Shown here: positions 1 to 8,640 of the stretch, piece by piece
Layout: each line of letters starts with the position of its first letter
Numbering within the stretch: the first letter of the stretch is position 1
Notes under the pieces: model-generated
Database searches by the model: none
The model's input: only the letters and a program-made list of their open reading frames with translations
What the model was told of the DNA's origin: nothing
Source of the DNA: a virus
DNA length: 35,878 nucleotides
Strand: one strand, 5' to 3'
IMG/VR virus record: IMGVR_UViG_3300044720_000003
Span: 1-35,878 of that record
Position numbers and translations under genes: made by a program

Positions 1-2
1 AC

Positions 3-50
3 TGGGACCGCGTACTCTCAGACTTGAAGAGGATCGCGGGAAGGGGCTGA
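3..50 (+). CDS. C-terminal fragment of an upstream gene (partial)
   Basis: Reading from base 3, the frame is open from the window edge to a TGA at 48-50 and gives 15 residues (WDRVLSDLKRIAGRG). It stops 2 bases before the ATG of the next gene, the tight spacing seen throughout this cluster. The piece is too short to identify. The frame of the next gene is also open back to the window edge, so the fragment could be chance. Confidence 0.35.
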   Translation, partial: WDRVLSDLKRIAGRG

Positions 51-52
51 CC

Positions 53-607
53 ATGGCGATGATCCACGACTCCGAGGACCCCGAGGGCGTCAGCGACGAC
101 GGCAGTGCTGTCGCCGCCCATGGGGAGTCCGATGACCTTGTCCGCGCTCGCGAGCGTAAGGGTATTGCGGCGATGGAACTCTTCATCCTCACCCGCTCAT
201 GGGAGCGTGCTGCCGAGGGCGCTGGCTACCCGACTGCTCGCGCTGCTCGTGTTGCTGCCGAGAAGGCTCTAGAGAAGGAGTTCAAGGAGTCCAGTCGGAG
301 CCAAGAGTTCATGCGCAAGTACGCGGCCAAGCATCTCGACATCCTGATGGGGTCGGTGGCTGTCAAGACAAGAGACCCCAACCACCCTGAGCACCTCGCC
401 GCCATCAAGGTGGCCCGCGAACTCCTCGTCACCCAGTCCAAGATTCTCGGCTACGAAGCCCCGCAGAAGTTGTCTCTCATCGACCCGACACAGGAGCAGA
501 TCGAGGAGTTCCTCAACGACAAGATCGGCCCACGCAGCACGGACGAGGAGGCCGACATCTTCGACGCAGAGTTCGAGGAAGTCGAGCCGCCCGCACTGGA
601 GGCGTGA
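53..607 (+). CDS. Terminase small subunit candidate
   Basis: This 184-residue protein lies two genes upstream of the terminase large subunit, where the small DNA-recognition subunit of the packaging motor usually sits. It is mostly helical and charged. Residues about 40-80 (LFILTRSWERAAEGAGYP and the following basic helix) could form a helix-turn-helix, and the C-terminus is acidic, as is common in small terminases that contact the large subunit. The ATG at 53 has AAGGGG a few bases upstream. The frame is open further upstream, so a longer start outside the window is not excluded. The assignment rests on position and general character, not on a diagnostic motif. Confidence 0.5.
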   Translation: MAMIHDSEDPEGVSDDGSAVAAHGESDDLVRARERKGIAAMELFILTRSWERAAEGAGYPTARAARVAAEKALEKEFKESSRSQEFMRKYAAKHLDILMGSVAVKTRDPNHPEHLAAIKVARELLVTQSKILGYEAPQKLSLIDPTQEQIEEFLNDKIGPRSTDEEADIFDAEFEEVEPPALEA

Positions 608-1071
608 TGTCCGGCAAGCGCAATCCCGGCACCGTCCAGTGGGAGGTGTGGGTCACCGTCGAGGCGTCCAACGCCATCAACACCGCAGCCAAGAAACTTG
701 GTATAACCCGGGGCGAGTATATGCAGGACGCGCTGTGGCGACTGCTCTGGGTGCACACCGGCAAGAGCCGTGAGGACCTGCTGCCCACACCGGTCCACAC
801 CAATCACCGCTTCACCCACCTCGCCCACCCCAAGCCCGGCTACAAGGGCCGCTGGTCCATGTGGGTCCGCGTCCGCTGCACGGTGCACAACTCGGTGCCG
901 ATGTTGCTCACTCGTCTCGCCACTGAGCAAGGTCTCGGCTCGGCGAGCGAGTTCACCCGCCGCGCTCTGGCTCTCGCGCTCAAGCGCGACACCGGCCTGA
1001 CCGTCCCGATGCCGTCGGGCCGCAAGCCAACTGACCTGTTCGGTGGCACCATCCACGAGGTCGTCCGATGA
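607..1071 (+). CDS. Protein with two tandem ribbon-helix-helix-like segments
   Basis: This 154-residue protein has a visible internal duplication. Residues about 10-52 (start WEVWVTVEAS, then a helix, LGITRGEYMQ, and a second helix) resemble residues about 82-130 (start WSMWVRVRCT, then a helix, LGSASEFTRRA, and a second helix). A short strand followed by two helices is the layout of ribbon-helix-helix DNA-binding proteins, so this may be a single-chain tandem version. The ATG at 607 overlaps the previous stop (TGATG); a GTG at 604 is an alternative. Its place between the terminase genes suggests a role in DNA recognition for packaging or local transcription control, which is inference. Confidence 0.6.
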   Translation: MSGKRNPGTVQWEVWVTVEASNAINTAAKKLGITRGEYMQDALWRLLWVHTGKSREDLLPTPVHTNHRFTHLAHPKPGYKGRWSMWVRVRCTVHNSVPMLLTRLATEQGLGSASEFTRRALALALKRDTGLTVPMPSGRKPTDLFGGTIHEVVR

Positions 1072-2504
1072 CAGCCCTGCCCGATCTGGACCAGTGGAGC
1101 GCCGAGGGTAAGGCTCGTCTCCTCGCCACTCTCAAGGATCGAGAGAGTCATACGTGGAAGCCCTTCTTCTGCCCCAACCCGATCTGTGACGGCAACCCTC
1201 ACCCTGACGGGACGTGGCAGCACTACCATGCCCGAGCCGACCAGCGGCTGCCCAAGTGGGAGGCCGACTGGCTCACCCTGCTCTGGTCGTCAGGACGAGG
1301 CACTGGCAAGACCCGAGGTGCGTCGGAGATCACCAACCGCATCGTCAAGAGGGTGCCCGAGATCGCCCTTGTCGGAGCCAGCGCGAGCGCGGTCCGCAAG
1401 GTCATGATCGAGGGACCGACCGGCATCCTCGCCACCGCGCCTCCGGACTTCCGTCCCAAGTGGGAGCCGTCGCGCAACCTGCTCACGTGGCCCAATGGAG
1501 CCATCGGCCACAGCGTCACCGCCGAGGAGCCCGACCGCGTCCGTGGCCTCAACATCGGCTTCGCATGGGGCGACGAGATGGCGTTCATGGCGCTCATCGA
1601 CGAGGTCTGGTCGAACCTACGGCTTGCTCTGCGTGTCGGTTCCAACCCGCACATCCTCGTCACCACCACGCCCCGGCCCACCAAGTGGATCAAGGAACTG
1701 ATCGCCAACAAGAGAACGATCACCCGGCGCGTCTCCACGTACATGAACCTGCACAACCTCTCGCCGGTCTTCCGTGAGCAGATTCTGGAGGAGTTCGAGG
1801 GCACCCGGATGGGCCGTCAGGAGTTGCACGGCGAGGTGCTCGAGGATGTCGAGGGCTCGCTGTGGAAGCCGGAGATGATCCAGCACATCGAGTGGGAGCG
1901 TGTCCCCGATCTGGTCCGCATCGTCGTCGCTGTCGACCCTGCTGGCTCGTGCAACACCAAGAGCGACGAGACGGGCATCATCGTGCTGGGCATCAGCGAG
2001 CACCGCAAGGTCTACGTACTGGCCGACCTCACCGGCAAGTACAGCCCCGCTGGCTGGGCTGAGGCGGCGCACAAGGCGCACGCCGACTGGAAGGCCGACG
2101 CGATCATCGCCGAGAAGAACTACGGTGGCGACATGGTGCGGCACACGCTGGAGACCACCGGCTACGAGGACGTGCGAGTCATCCTTGTCGACTCGCGCCG
2201 TGGCAAGGCCATCCGAGCCGAGTCGGTCGTCGGCGCATATGAGCGCGGCGTCTTCTGGCACGTCACCAACTCCGAGCGCACCGACTTGGCCAAACTGGAG
2301 ACAGAGATGGTCGAGTGGGTTCCCGGCGTCGGCGCATCCCCCAACCGTGTCGACGCGCTGGTCCATGGTGCGACCGACCTGATCCGGGGACTGGGTGGCC
2401 CGTCTGCCATCGCCAGCCCCAACGACATGTTCCGCGAGCGCATGAATGGACGCGACCCGATGAGTGTCGTGCGTGACCTGAACAAGACCATCCGCAATCC
2501 CTAG
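1068..2504 (+). CDS. terL: Terminase large subunit (packaging ATPase/nuclease)
   Basis: This 478-residue motor protein pumps phage DNA into the prohead and cuts the concatemer. The Walker A loop is GRGTGKT at residues 76-82. The Walker B-like stretch IGFAWGDE, with the catalytic acidic pair, is near 162-170. The C-terminal nuclease (RNase H-like fold) starts at VVAVDPAGS near 287 and has a late acidic motif at NRVDALVHG near 425-433. An N-terminal CPNPIC segment followed by histidines (residues 35-54) could bind metal. The length is usual for siphophage large terminases. The ATG overlaps the upstream stop (ATGA), indicating translational coupling. Confidence 0.95.
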   Translation: MTALPDLDQWSAEGKARLLATLKDRESHTWKPFFCPNPICDGNPHPDGTWQHYHARADQRLPKWEADWLTLLWSSGRGTGKTRGASEITNRIVKRVPEIALVGASASAVRKVMIEGPTGILATAPPDFRPKWEPSRNLLTWPNGAIGHSVTAEEPDRVRGLNIGFAWGDEMAFMALIDEVWSNLRLALRVGSNPHILVTTTPRPTKWIKELIANKRTITRRVSTYMNLHNLSPVFREQILEEFEGTRMGRQELHGEVLEDVEGSLWKPEMIQHIEWERVPDLVRIVVAVDPAGSCNTKSDETGIIVLGISEHRKVYVLADLTGKYSPAGWAEAAHKAHADWKADAIIAEKNYGGDMVRHTLETTGYEDVRVILVDSRRGKAIRAESVVGAYERGVFWHVTNSERTDLAKLETEMVEWVPGVGASPNRVDALVHGATDLIRGLGGPSAIASPNDMFRERMNGRDPMSVVRDLNKTIRNP

Positions 2505-2513
2505 AGGAGCATC

Positions 2514-2834
2514 ATGACTGATTTCCAGTGGGTGGCCGTGGCAGTTGTCACGGCCCTCTCCGTAGGCAGGATCACTCGTCTGGTGACGTGGGACGAGTTC
2601 CCTCCGTCAGTCTGGATCAGGGTGAAGTTTGCCGATCTGGTCAACGACAGGTGGGGAATCCTTGTCAATTGTGGCTACTGCTTTGCCGTCTGGGCGGCCT
2701 TTGGTGTCGTAGGCTGGGGCTACTGGAGCGACTGGGACGGCTTCTGGGGAACCATCTGGTGGATCGTGAACGGCTCCCTCGCGGCTGCATACGTCGGCGC
2801 GATAGTCATGGCGAACGACGGCGACGAAGGTTGA
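2514..2834 (+). CDS. DUF1360-like small membrane protein
   Basis: This 106-residue protein resembles the DUF1360 family of small phage and bacterial membrane proteins: an N-terminal hydrophobic helix, the GRITRLVTWDEFPP segment at 18-31, a C-x-x-C pair (C53, C56) in NCGYCFAVW, and hydrophobic stretches near 55-70 and 80-100. No biochemical role is established. GAGGAG lies just upstream of the ATG, 10 bases after the terminase stop. It sits between the terminase and an HNH nuclease rather than with the lysis genes, so a holin role is not implied. Confidence 0.75.
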   Translation: MTDFQWVAVAVVTALSVGRITRLVTWDEFPPSVWIRVKFADLVNDRWGILVNCGYCFAVWAAFGVVGWGYWSDWDGFWGTIWWIVNGSLAAAYVGAIVMANDGDEG

Positions 2835-2839
2835 GGAAC

Positions 2840-3325
2840 ATGGGCACTTTGGTCACCAAGACCTGTCGGACCTGCGAGGTCGACAAGCCGCTCGACGCCT
2901 TCCACCGGAACAAGAACGGCTCGATGGGCCGACTGAACCACTGCATCGACTGCCGACGCGAGAAGAAGAACCAGTGGGGACCGGCGAACCGGGACAAGGC
3001 CAACGAGTCCGCTCGTCGCTACCGCGAGGCCAACAGGGAGCGTGTCGAGCAGGCCCAGCGCAAGAGCAAGTTGATGCACCAGTACGGCCTCACCGTCGAG
3101 GAGTACGACGAGATGCTGGCCGCTCAGGGCGGCGTCTGCGCCATCTGCAAGAGCGACGACCCCGGTCACGGGAAGAAGAACTTCTGTGTCGACCACAACC
3201 ATGACACCGGGAAGGTGCGCGGCTTGCTCTGCAAGGACTGCAACACTGGCCTCGGGATGTTCGGTGACTCGATCACCGCGCTGATGCAGGCAGCGAACTA
3301 CCTGAACGACGGGGACGAGGGCTGA
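2840..3325 (+). CDS. HNH / recombination endonuclease VII-like protein
   Basis: This 161-residue protein has two metal-binding regions. The N-terminal zinc knuckle is C9/C12 with C35/C38. The C-terminal endonuclease VII-type HNH core is C100/C103, D118-H119-N120-H121 and C131/C134, as in phage T4 gp49-like nucleases, with a basic helical linker between. Such proteins cleave DNA, including branched intermediates. HNH proteins next to terminase genes often assist packaging cleavage in other phages, which is the likely job here. I chose ATG 2840 because GAGGAA precedes it and the reading frame upstream of it overlaps the previous gene with unrelated sequence. Confidence 0.9.
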   Translation: MGTLVTKTCRTCEVDKPLDAFHRNKNGSMGRLNHCIDCRREKKNQWGPANRDKANESARRYREANRERVEQAQRKSKLMHQYGLTVEEYDEMLAAQGGVCAICKSDDPGHGKKNFCVDHNHDTGKVRGLLCKDCNTGLGMFGDSITALMQAANYLNDGDEG

Positions 3326-3328
3326 TAG

Positions 3329-5170
3329 ATGGCACGAACGAAGCAGCAGGCACCGGAGATCACCCCGGTCATCCCCTCCAACTCTCTTGTCGCTTCGGCG
3401 GTGCGCTACCCCGGCACCGTTCCCCGCATCCACAACCACCTCAACCAGTCATGGCAGAAAGAGTGCTACCGACACTACGCGATCTGCGGCGAGGCTCGTG
3501 CCGCCGCACGCTTCTTCGGACGCGCCCTGTCCCGCTCCGTCCTCCGCGTCACCCGTGAGGTGCAGGACGGCGTGCGTGAGGTCGTCACCGACGGTGTGAC
3601 GTACGACTTGCTGGAGGACCTGTTCAACGGCAAGGACGGACAGGCCCAGATGCTGGAGTCCATCGGCATCCACCTCACCATCGCCGGAGAGTGTTATCTC
3701 ATCGGGCGCACCGTCACCGCCGAAGATGACGACGGCAACATCTACGAGCAGGGCGAGGTCTGGGAAGTCGTCTCCGTACTGGAGGTCAAGGTTCTGGGCG
3801 CGCAGTGGGCCATCTCCTACGGCGACGGCTACGCCGACATCCCGCTCAAGGACGACGACATCGTCATCCGCATCTGGCAGCCCAACCCGGCCAAGCGCAT
3901 CGAGGCCGACAGCCCCTTCCGTTCACTGCTCCCCATCCTCAGCGAGATCGAGTGGCTCACCCGCCACGTCTTCGCCCAACTGTCCAGCCGTCTGGCTGGC
4001 GCTGGCATCCTGTTCCTCCCCCAAGGCATGACGTTCCCGGCCCCTCCGGAGACTGGTGGCAAGGCCAGCGAGACCGCCAACGAGGCCGACCTGTTCATGC
4101 GCGTCCTCGGCGACGCCATGATGACTCCTCTGGAGGACCCGTCCAGCCCGTCGAGCCTGATCCCCATCATCGTCACCGCGCCAGCAGACGCCATCGACAA
4201 GGCGCAACTGATGACGTTCTGGACCGAACTCGATGCGAACAGCAAGGAGATGCGCGGCGAGGCGATCCACCGCTTCGCGGTCGGCATGGACCTGCCCAGT
4301 GAGCAGATCGAGGGCATGGCCAGCAACAGTGGAACGGGGGGCGGCACCTCCAACGGCGTGAGCCACTGGGGCGCGTGGCAGATCGAGGAGTCGACGATCA
4401 AGATGTACGTCGAGCCGATGGCCGAACTGGTCGTCAATGCTCTCGTCGTCTCGTACATCCGCACCAACGCGCCGAACGAGACCGACGAGGTCATCGCCGA
4501 CACCTCTGCCCTCCGTCTGCGCCCGGACCGCTCCAAGGAGGCCATCGAACTATGGCAGGCCGGAGCCATCAGCACCGCTCGGATGCTGCAGGAGAACGGC
4601 TTCGATCCTCACGACCAGCCCGATGAGGATGAGATCAAGAGGTACTTCCTGCGCAAGATCGCCTCGGGCTCGGCCACACCTGAGCAGGTGGAGGCGGCGC
4701 TGGAGGAGATCGGCATCGTGCTCAACTCGGGGCGTTACCAACTCGAGCAGGGACCCATTCGTGAGACCCGGCCCGACCCATCGCTCGAGGACCACCCCAC
4801 CCGCCCCCGGACTCCCGGTGACGACGAGCCTGTCATCCCTCAGCAGGACGCGGCACTGCTCGCGGCCTGCGACGGGCTCGTCTACCGGGCTCTGGAGAAG
4901 GCGGGCAACCGCGTGCTCAACGCTCGCACTCGTGGTAAGGATCGTCCCGTCGGGGTCGATCCTTTGTCGGTCCACTGTGACCACCAGATCAACGGGCAGG
5001 GGCCGAAGTTGCTGGCCGACGCCTTCACGTTTGCTCCACAGGTACTCGCCGGGATCGCCGATCCGGACAGGATCATCCCGACACTGCGGGCCTACTGCCT
5101 GCACTTGTTCGACGACCAGATGCCCCACTCCAAGGAGCGTCTGGCGGCATTCATGGAGGCATCAGCATGA
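3329..5170 (+). CDS. Portal protein
   Basis: This 613-residue protein follows the terminase and HNH genes and overlaps the MuF/protease gene by four bases (ATGA), the standard portal position. It would form the dodecameric ring through which DNA enters and leaves the head and on which the connectors assemble. Family-like features are the early helical segment (HYAICGEARAAARFFGRAL, about 50-68), the membrane-free mixed core, LAGAGILFLPQG near 227-238, and a helical stretch with SNSGTGGGTSNGVSHWGAW near 333-351 that resembles the portal wing/stem region. The C-terminal about 150 residues are less typical and may point into the capsid or bind the MuF protein. No signal peptide is seen. Confidence 0.85.
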   Translation: MARTKQQAPEITPVIPSNSLVASAVRYPGTVPRIHNHLNQSWQKECYRHYAICGEARAAARFFGRALSRSVLRVTREVQDGVREVVTDGVTYDLLEDLFNGKDGQAQMLESIGIHLTIAGECYLIGRTVTAEDDDGNIYEQGEVWEVVSVLEVKVLGAQWAISYGDGYADIPLKDDDIVIRIWQPNPAKRIEADSPFRSLLPILSEIEWLTRHVFAQLSSRLAGAGILFLPQGMTFPAPPETGGKASETANEADLFMRVLGDAMMTPLEDPSSPSSLIPIIVTAPADAIDKAQLMTFWTELDANSKEMRGEAIHRFAVGMDLPSEQIEGMASNSGTGGGTSNGVSHWGAWQIEESTIKMYVEPMAELVVNALVVSYIRTNAPNETDEVIADTSALRLRPDRSKEAIELWQAGAISTARMLQENGFDPHDQPDEDEIKRYFLRKIASGSATPEQVEAALEEIGIVLNSGRYQLEQGPIRETRPDPSLEDHPTRPRTPGDDEPVIPQQDAALLAACDGLVYRALEKAGNRVLNARTRGKDRPVGVDPLSVHCDHQINGQGPKLLADAFTFAPQVLAGIADPDRIIPTLRAYCLHLFDDQMPHSKERLAAFMEASA

Positions 5171-8100
5171 CGGCACTCTCTCTGTCACGTGAAGAGTTCG
5201 CGGCCAAGCGTCGCGGCGAGCAAGACAAAATCGTCGAGCGCCTCTCCGGGGTCATCGGCGCATCATTCAGCACCGGCGACATCCAGAATCTCAAGGCTGC
5301 GCTGGCGAACATCTACAAGGAGGTGTGGTCCGAGGAGAAGGGCGACACCGCTCCGATCCGCAATATCAACGTCTTCCTCGAAGCCGTCACCGACATGCTC
5401 AGCCACGCCAACGAGGACTCCTCGGTCGAGACAACCGCCCTCGCACTGGCGAACTACGTCTTGAACTACGCCACCAACGACGCCTACAAGCATCAGGGCA
5501 TCGAGATGGAGTGGGTCTCGATGAACGACGAGAACGTCCGCCACTCCCACAAGGAGGCGGACGGCCAGCGTCAACTGCCGGGCGAGAAGTTCACCGTCGG
5601 CGAGTCCAAGATGCTCATGCCCGGCGACGTCACCGCGCCCATCGAGGAGTGGATCAACTGTCGCTGCTCCCTCAAGCCGGTCCAGAAGCGTGAAGCGTCC
5701 GCTGCCCTGACCGCTGCACTCCAGCCCATGGCGTCCGAGGGATTCCTCAGCGTCTCTCGTGCACTGTTCGACGAGGCCATCGCCACCGGCATGGCCGTCC
5801 AGTCCGGCGTACGCGAGGAGGATGGTGTCGTGTTGTACGACCTCAAGCCTACGGCCCGCATGCACTCCAATGGCCTCGTCTTTGCGGCCGATGTCCCCGA
5901 GGATGCCCTCTCTGTCATGGCGATCCCAGCAGAGGGTGACTCAGCGCATGAGGTGTCCATCGAGGACACCCACGCGACGCTTCTCTACTTCGGCTCTGTC
6001 CCACCTACCGACGAGTCTGACGATGGGGCCATCGACGCTGTCAAGGCGTGGGCGCATCAGATCGCCGCCGACGCCCAGCCCTTCACCGCAGAGGTGCAGG
6101 GGGTGGAGCCTCTTGGTGACGGTGGTGCCATCGTCTGGATGCTCAAGGACTCTGATCTCAACGGATTGTTCGAGGGCATGCTCAGTGATGATCGAGTGCG
6201 TCAAGCGTATGAGGACTCGCCATCGGAGAAGTACGACACATACACTCCGCACGTCACCATCGGGTACGACATCCCCGCCAGTGGGGACATGATCGAGGCC
6301 GTGTCCGCCGTCACTGAAATCACCTTCGACCGCCTCGCCGTGTGGCATGGTAGTGAACGCACCGAGTACCCCTTGGGAGAGCCCATGACCGAAGCAGCAG
6401 CAGAGACCGAGCCGGTCATCGAGGAGACTCCCACCGAGGAGGCCCCCCCGGTGGACGACCGCATCCCGTGGCACGGCGTCCTCGCACCCGAGGGTGTGCG
6501 CTCCGGTGACGGACGCATGTTCAGCAACCTCGGTCGCACCCGCGACCTGCCACTGCCGCTGACATGGCAGGAGACCAGCGCGGACGGGCACGACCAGAAC
6601 ATCACGGTCGCCCAGATCGAGTGGGTCGAGATGCGCGACAACCTCATGTGGGGTGGCGGGCACTTCCTGTCCAGCGTGGACGAGGCTGACGAGGCCATCG
6701 GGCTCATCGCCGAGTTCGGTAAGTTCGGCGTCTCCGTCGACGCGGACGACATCGGCTCGGCCACCTACGACGAGGCCAGCGAGACCGAGACGTACGACGA
6801 CCCCCGCGTCTCGTCCGCCTGCATCGTGTCGATCCCGGCGTTCGCCGAGGCGTTCGTGGCCATCGGTCCCGACCCCCTGCACGACGAGGATCAGGCCAAC
6901 GGCGATGTCCCGCCCGAGGACCTGCCGGAGGAGGAGGCCCTCGCCGCTGCGGGTGTCCCCCTGCTGCAGATGGCAGGCGTCCCCGAGTCGTTCAAGCAGG
7001 CCGCGTTCGCCAAGGTCGAGGCCGAGCGCGAAGCCGCTGCTCGTCTCGCCGAGGACTGGGACTCCATCGAGCAGTTCAAGGACCTCGCCCCCGGCGTCAC
7101 CGAGGATGGGCCGGGCTGGCTCACCCATCCAGTGGACACCGACCGCCTGCGCGACTACTGGGTCCGTGGCCCCGGAGCGGCCAAGATCGGCTGGGGCGTC
7201 TCCGGCGACTTCAATCGCTGCCGCGTCAACGTGGCCGAGTACGTCAAGCCCCAGTACCTCAACGGCTACTGCGCCAACCGTCACTACGATGCGCTGCATG
7301 TCTGGCCCGGACAGGAGGCGGCGAACAGTGGTGTCTCCATGGCCGACCAGATCGCCCAGCGTCTGGCTGCTGGTGAGGAACTGCCTGCGCATGTCGTCTC
7401 TGAGCCCGCGCCGACCCTGACCCTCGTGGCCAGTGGTGGCAAGGCCCCGGGCTACTTCGCCCCGAGTGAGTTCTTCTCTGAGCCGCTCGAGTGCGACCCC
7501 GACGATGGTGTTGTCATCGAGGCTGCGAACGAGGACGGCCTCCTGCGCACCTTCGGCTACATCGCCGAGTGGGGTGTGTGTCACATCGGCTACGACGGCA
7601 TGTGCAAGGAGGCTCCTCCGAGCCCCAGCAACTATGCCTACTTCCGCAAGGGAGTCGTCAACACGCCCGACGGCGCGGTCCGGGTCGGCGCACTCACGGC
7701 TGCCACGGGACACGCCAACCCCCGGCTCAAGGCCATGCCCGCTGCTGCGCACTACGACGACACTGGTTCGGTCTGGGCTCTGGTCGCCACCGGGGAGAAC
7801 GCCCGTGGCATCTGGTTCAGCGGGCTGGTCAAGCCCGGTGCGGACGAGCAGTTGCTCAACGACGTGGTGGCCAGTGGCCGCCTCTCGGGAGACTGGCGAC
7901 CCATCGGCAACGATCTGGAACTGATGGCGGCCCTGACGGTCAACGTCCCCGGCTTCCCGATCGTGCCCACCACGACGGCGGCCCATGATGGACGTCAACT
8001 CTCGCTCGTCGCAGCAGGCGTGCCCGCACCCAAGATCGAGGAGAGCCCCGCCGTCACGTTGGACCTCAACGACACCGAGGGCCTGTCTCTCATCGCCTCA

Positions 8101-8178
8101 CTGGTGGTGGACGAGATGGAATCCCGCAAGGCACGGCGTGACCGGCTCGACGCACTCAAGGAGAAGGTGAACTCCTGA
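5167..8178 (+). CDS. MuF-like / 2H phosphoesterase-like / capsid maturation protease fusion
   Basis: This 1003-residue polyprotein has several recognisable parts. Residues 1 to about 190 are MuF-like, ending in WVSMNDENVRHSHKEADGQ and a Cys-containing EEWINCRCSLKP. Residues about 240-410 carry two H-x-T motifs, HATLLYFG near 269 and HVTIGY near 362, the signature of 2H phosphoesterases. Residues about 434-580 (WHGVLAPEG, LPLPLTWQ, GHD near 473, FGVSVDADD near 521) and about 757-935 (GYIAEWGVCHIG, GHAN near 847, AHYDD near 860, RLSGDWR near 906, VNVPGFP) match the two halves of actinophage prohead proteases. Between them, about 650-716 is a W/R-rich module (LTHPVDTDRLRDYW to WPGQE). MuF and protease parts fit head assembly and maturation. 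The role of the 2H part is unknown. Confidence 0.85.
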   Translation: MTALSLSREEFAAKRRGEQDKIVERLSGVIGASFSTGDIQNLKAALANIYKEVWSEEKGDTAPIRNINVFLEAVTDMLSHANEDSSVETTALALANYVLNYATNDAYKHQGIEMEWVSMNDENVRHSHKEADGQRQLPGEKFTVGESKMLMPGDVTAPIEEWINCRCSLKPVQKREASAALTAALQPMASEGFLSVSRALFDEAIATGMAVQSGVREEDGVVLYDLKPTARMHSNGLVFAADVPEDALSVMAIPAEGDSAHEVSIEDTHATLLYFGSVPPTDESDDGAIDAVKAWAHQIAADAQPFTAEVQGVEPLGDGGAIVWMLKDSDLNGLFEGMLSDDRVRQAYEDSPSEKYDTYTPHVTIGYDIPASGDMIEAVSAVTEITFDRLAVWHGSERTEYPLGEPMTEAAAETEPVIEETPTEEAPPVDDRIPWHGVLAPEGVRSGDGRMFSNLGRTRDLPLPLTWQETSADGHDQNITVAQIEWVEMRDNLMWGGGHFLSSVDEADEAIGLIAEFGKFGVSVDADDIGSATYDEASETETYDDPRVSSACIVSIPAFAEAFVAIGPDPLHDEDQANGDVPPEDLPEEEALAAAGVPLLQMAGVPESFKQAAFAKVEAEREAAARLAEDWDSIEQFKDLAPGVTEDGPGWLTHPVDTDRLRDYWVRGPGAAKIGWGVSGDFNRCRVNVAEYVKPQYLNGYCANRHYDALHVWPGQEAANSGVSMADQIAQRLAAGEELPAHVVSEPAPTLTLVASGGKAPGYFAPSEFFSEPLECDPDDGVVIEAANEDGLLRTFGYIAEWGVCHIGYDGMCKEAPPSPSNYAYFRKGVVNTPDGAVRVGALTAATGHANPRLKAMPAAAHYDDTGSVWALVATGENARGIWFSGLVKPGADEQLLNDVVASGRLSGDWRPIGNDLELMAALTVNVPGFPIVPTTTAAHDGRQLSLVAAGVPAPKIEESPAVTLDLNDTEGLSLIASLVVDEMESRKARRDRLDALKEKVNS

Positions 8179-8483
8179 TGGGACTGACCGACGACCGCAG
8201 TGACCCGGGCCTCAAGAAGATCGACGAGACCGGGATGCAGGAGTCCTACCTCGTCCTCAGCGCCGACGAGCGTGCCAAGGGGTTCGTCAGGCCTGTGCGG
8301 AGGAGTTACATCCACACCCTCTGCGGCGTCGTCACCACCATGGCGCTGCCGCTTGCCGAGACCTACGCCCGTGACCCGCACTTCTATGGTGGGACGTATT
8401 GTGCTGGGTGCAGGACTCACCTTCCGGTGGGTGAAAAGGGAGCGTTCCTCTGGGACGGCACTGACGAGAAGGTAGGGACCTGA
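8178..8483 (+). CDS. Small putative zinc-binding phage protein
   Basis: This 101-residue protein has candidate metal ligands H46/C49 and C75/C78 (YCAGCRTHLPVGE). The central stretch TLCGVVTTMALPLAETYARDP and the GTYCAGC motif are of a kind I recognise from many actinobacteriophage hypothetical proteins, but no function is established. The ATG overlaps the stop of the maturation protease gene (TGATG). It opens the run of small genes that leads to the lysis genes. Confidence 0.75.
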   Translation: MGLTDDRSDPGLKKIDETGMQESYLVLSADERAKGFVRPVRRSYIHTLCGVVTTMALPLAETYARDPHFYGGTYCAGCRTHLPVGEKGAFLWDGTDEKVGT

Positions 8484-8484
8484 T

Positions 8485-8634
8485 ATGGCATGCAACTGCA
8501 ACAAGGGCGGCAAGGCCTCTTCGTACATCTACCGTGCTCCGAATGGGACAACCAAGACCTACCGGACCGAGATCGAGGCGCAGGCTGCCAAGATCAGGAA
8601 CGGCGGCGGGTCGTACACCACCGTCACAAAGTAG
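8485..8634 (+). CDS. 49-residue conserved phage protein (CNC-type N-terminus, DUF7196-like)
   Basis: This short gene encodes 49 residues. It starts MACNCNKGG, continues with a tyrosine- and threonine-rich middle (YIYRAPNGTTKTYRTE), a short helix (IEAQAAKIRNGGG) and ends SYTTVTK. Closely similar short proteins occur in many actinophage structural or lysis regions; I associate them with DUF7196, from memory. The two early cysteines could bind metal. GTAGGGACC precedes the ATG at 8485, which follows the previous stop by one base. Its function is unknown. Confidence 0.75.
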   Translation: MACNCNKGGKASSYIYRAPNGTTKTYRTEIEAQAAKIRNGGGSYTTVTK

Positions 8635-8640
8635 GTATCC

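Noticed and set aside
2528-2839. Upstream extension of the HNH gene
   Set aside because: The frame is open from 2528 but overlaps the DUF1360-like gene, and the extension is Arg/Leu-rich with no family match. GAGGAA before ATG 2840 supports the shorter form.
5941-7998. 685-residue open frame on the minus strand opposite the fusion protease
   Set aside because: It mirrors the codon pattern of the plus-strand gene and shows no recognisable motif or ribosome site.
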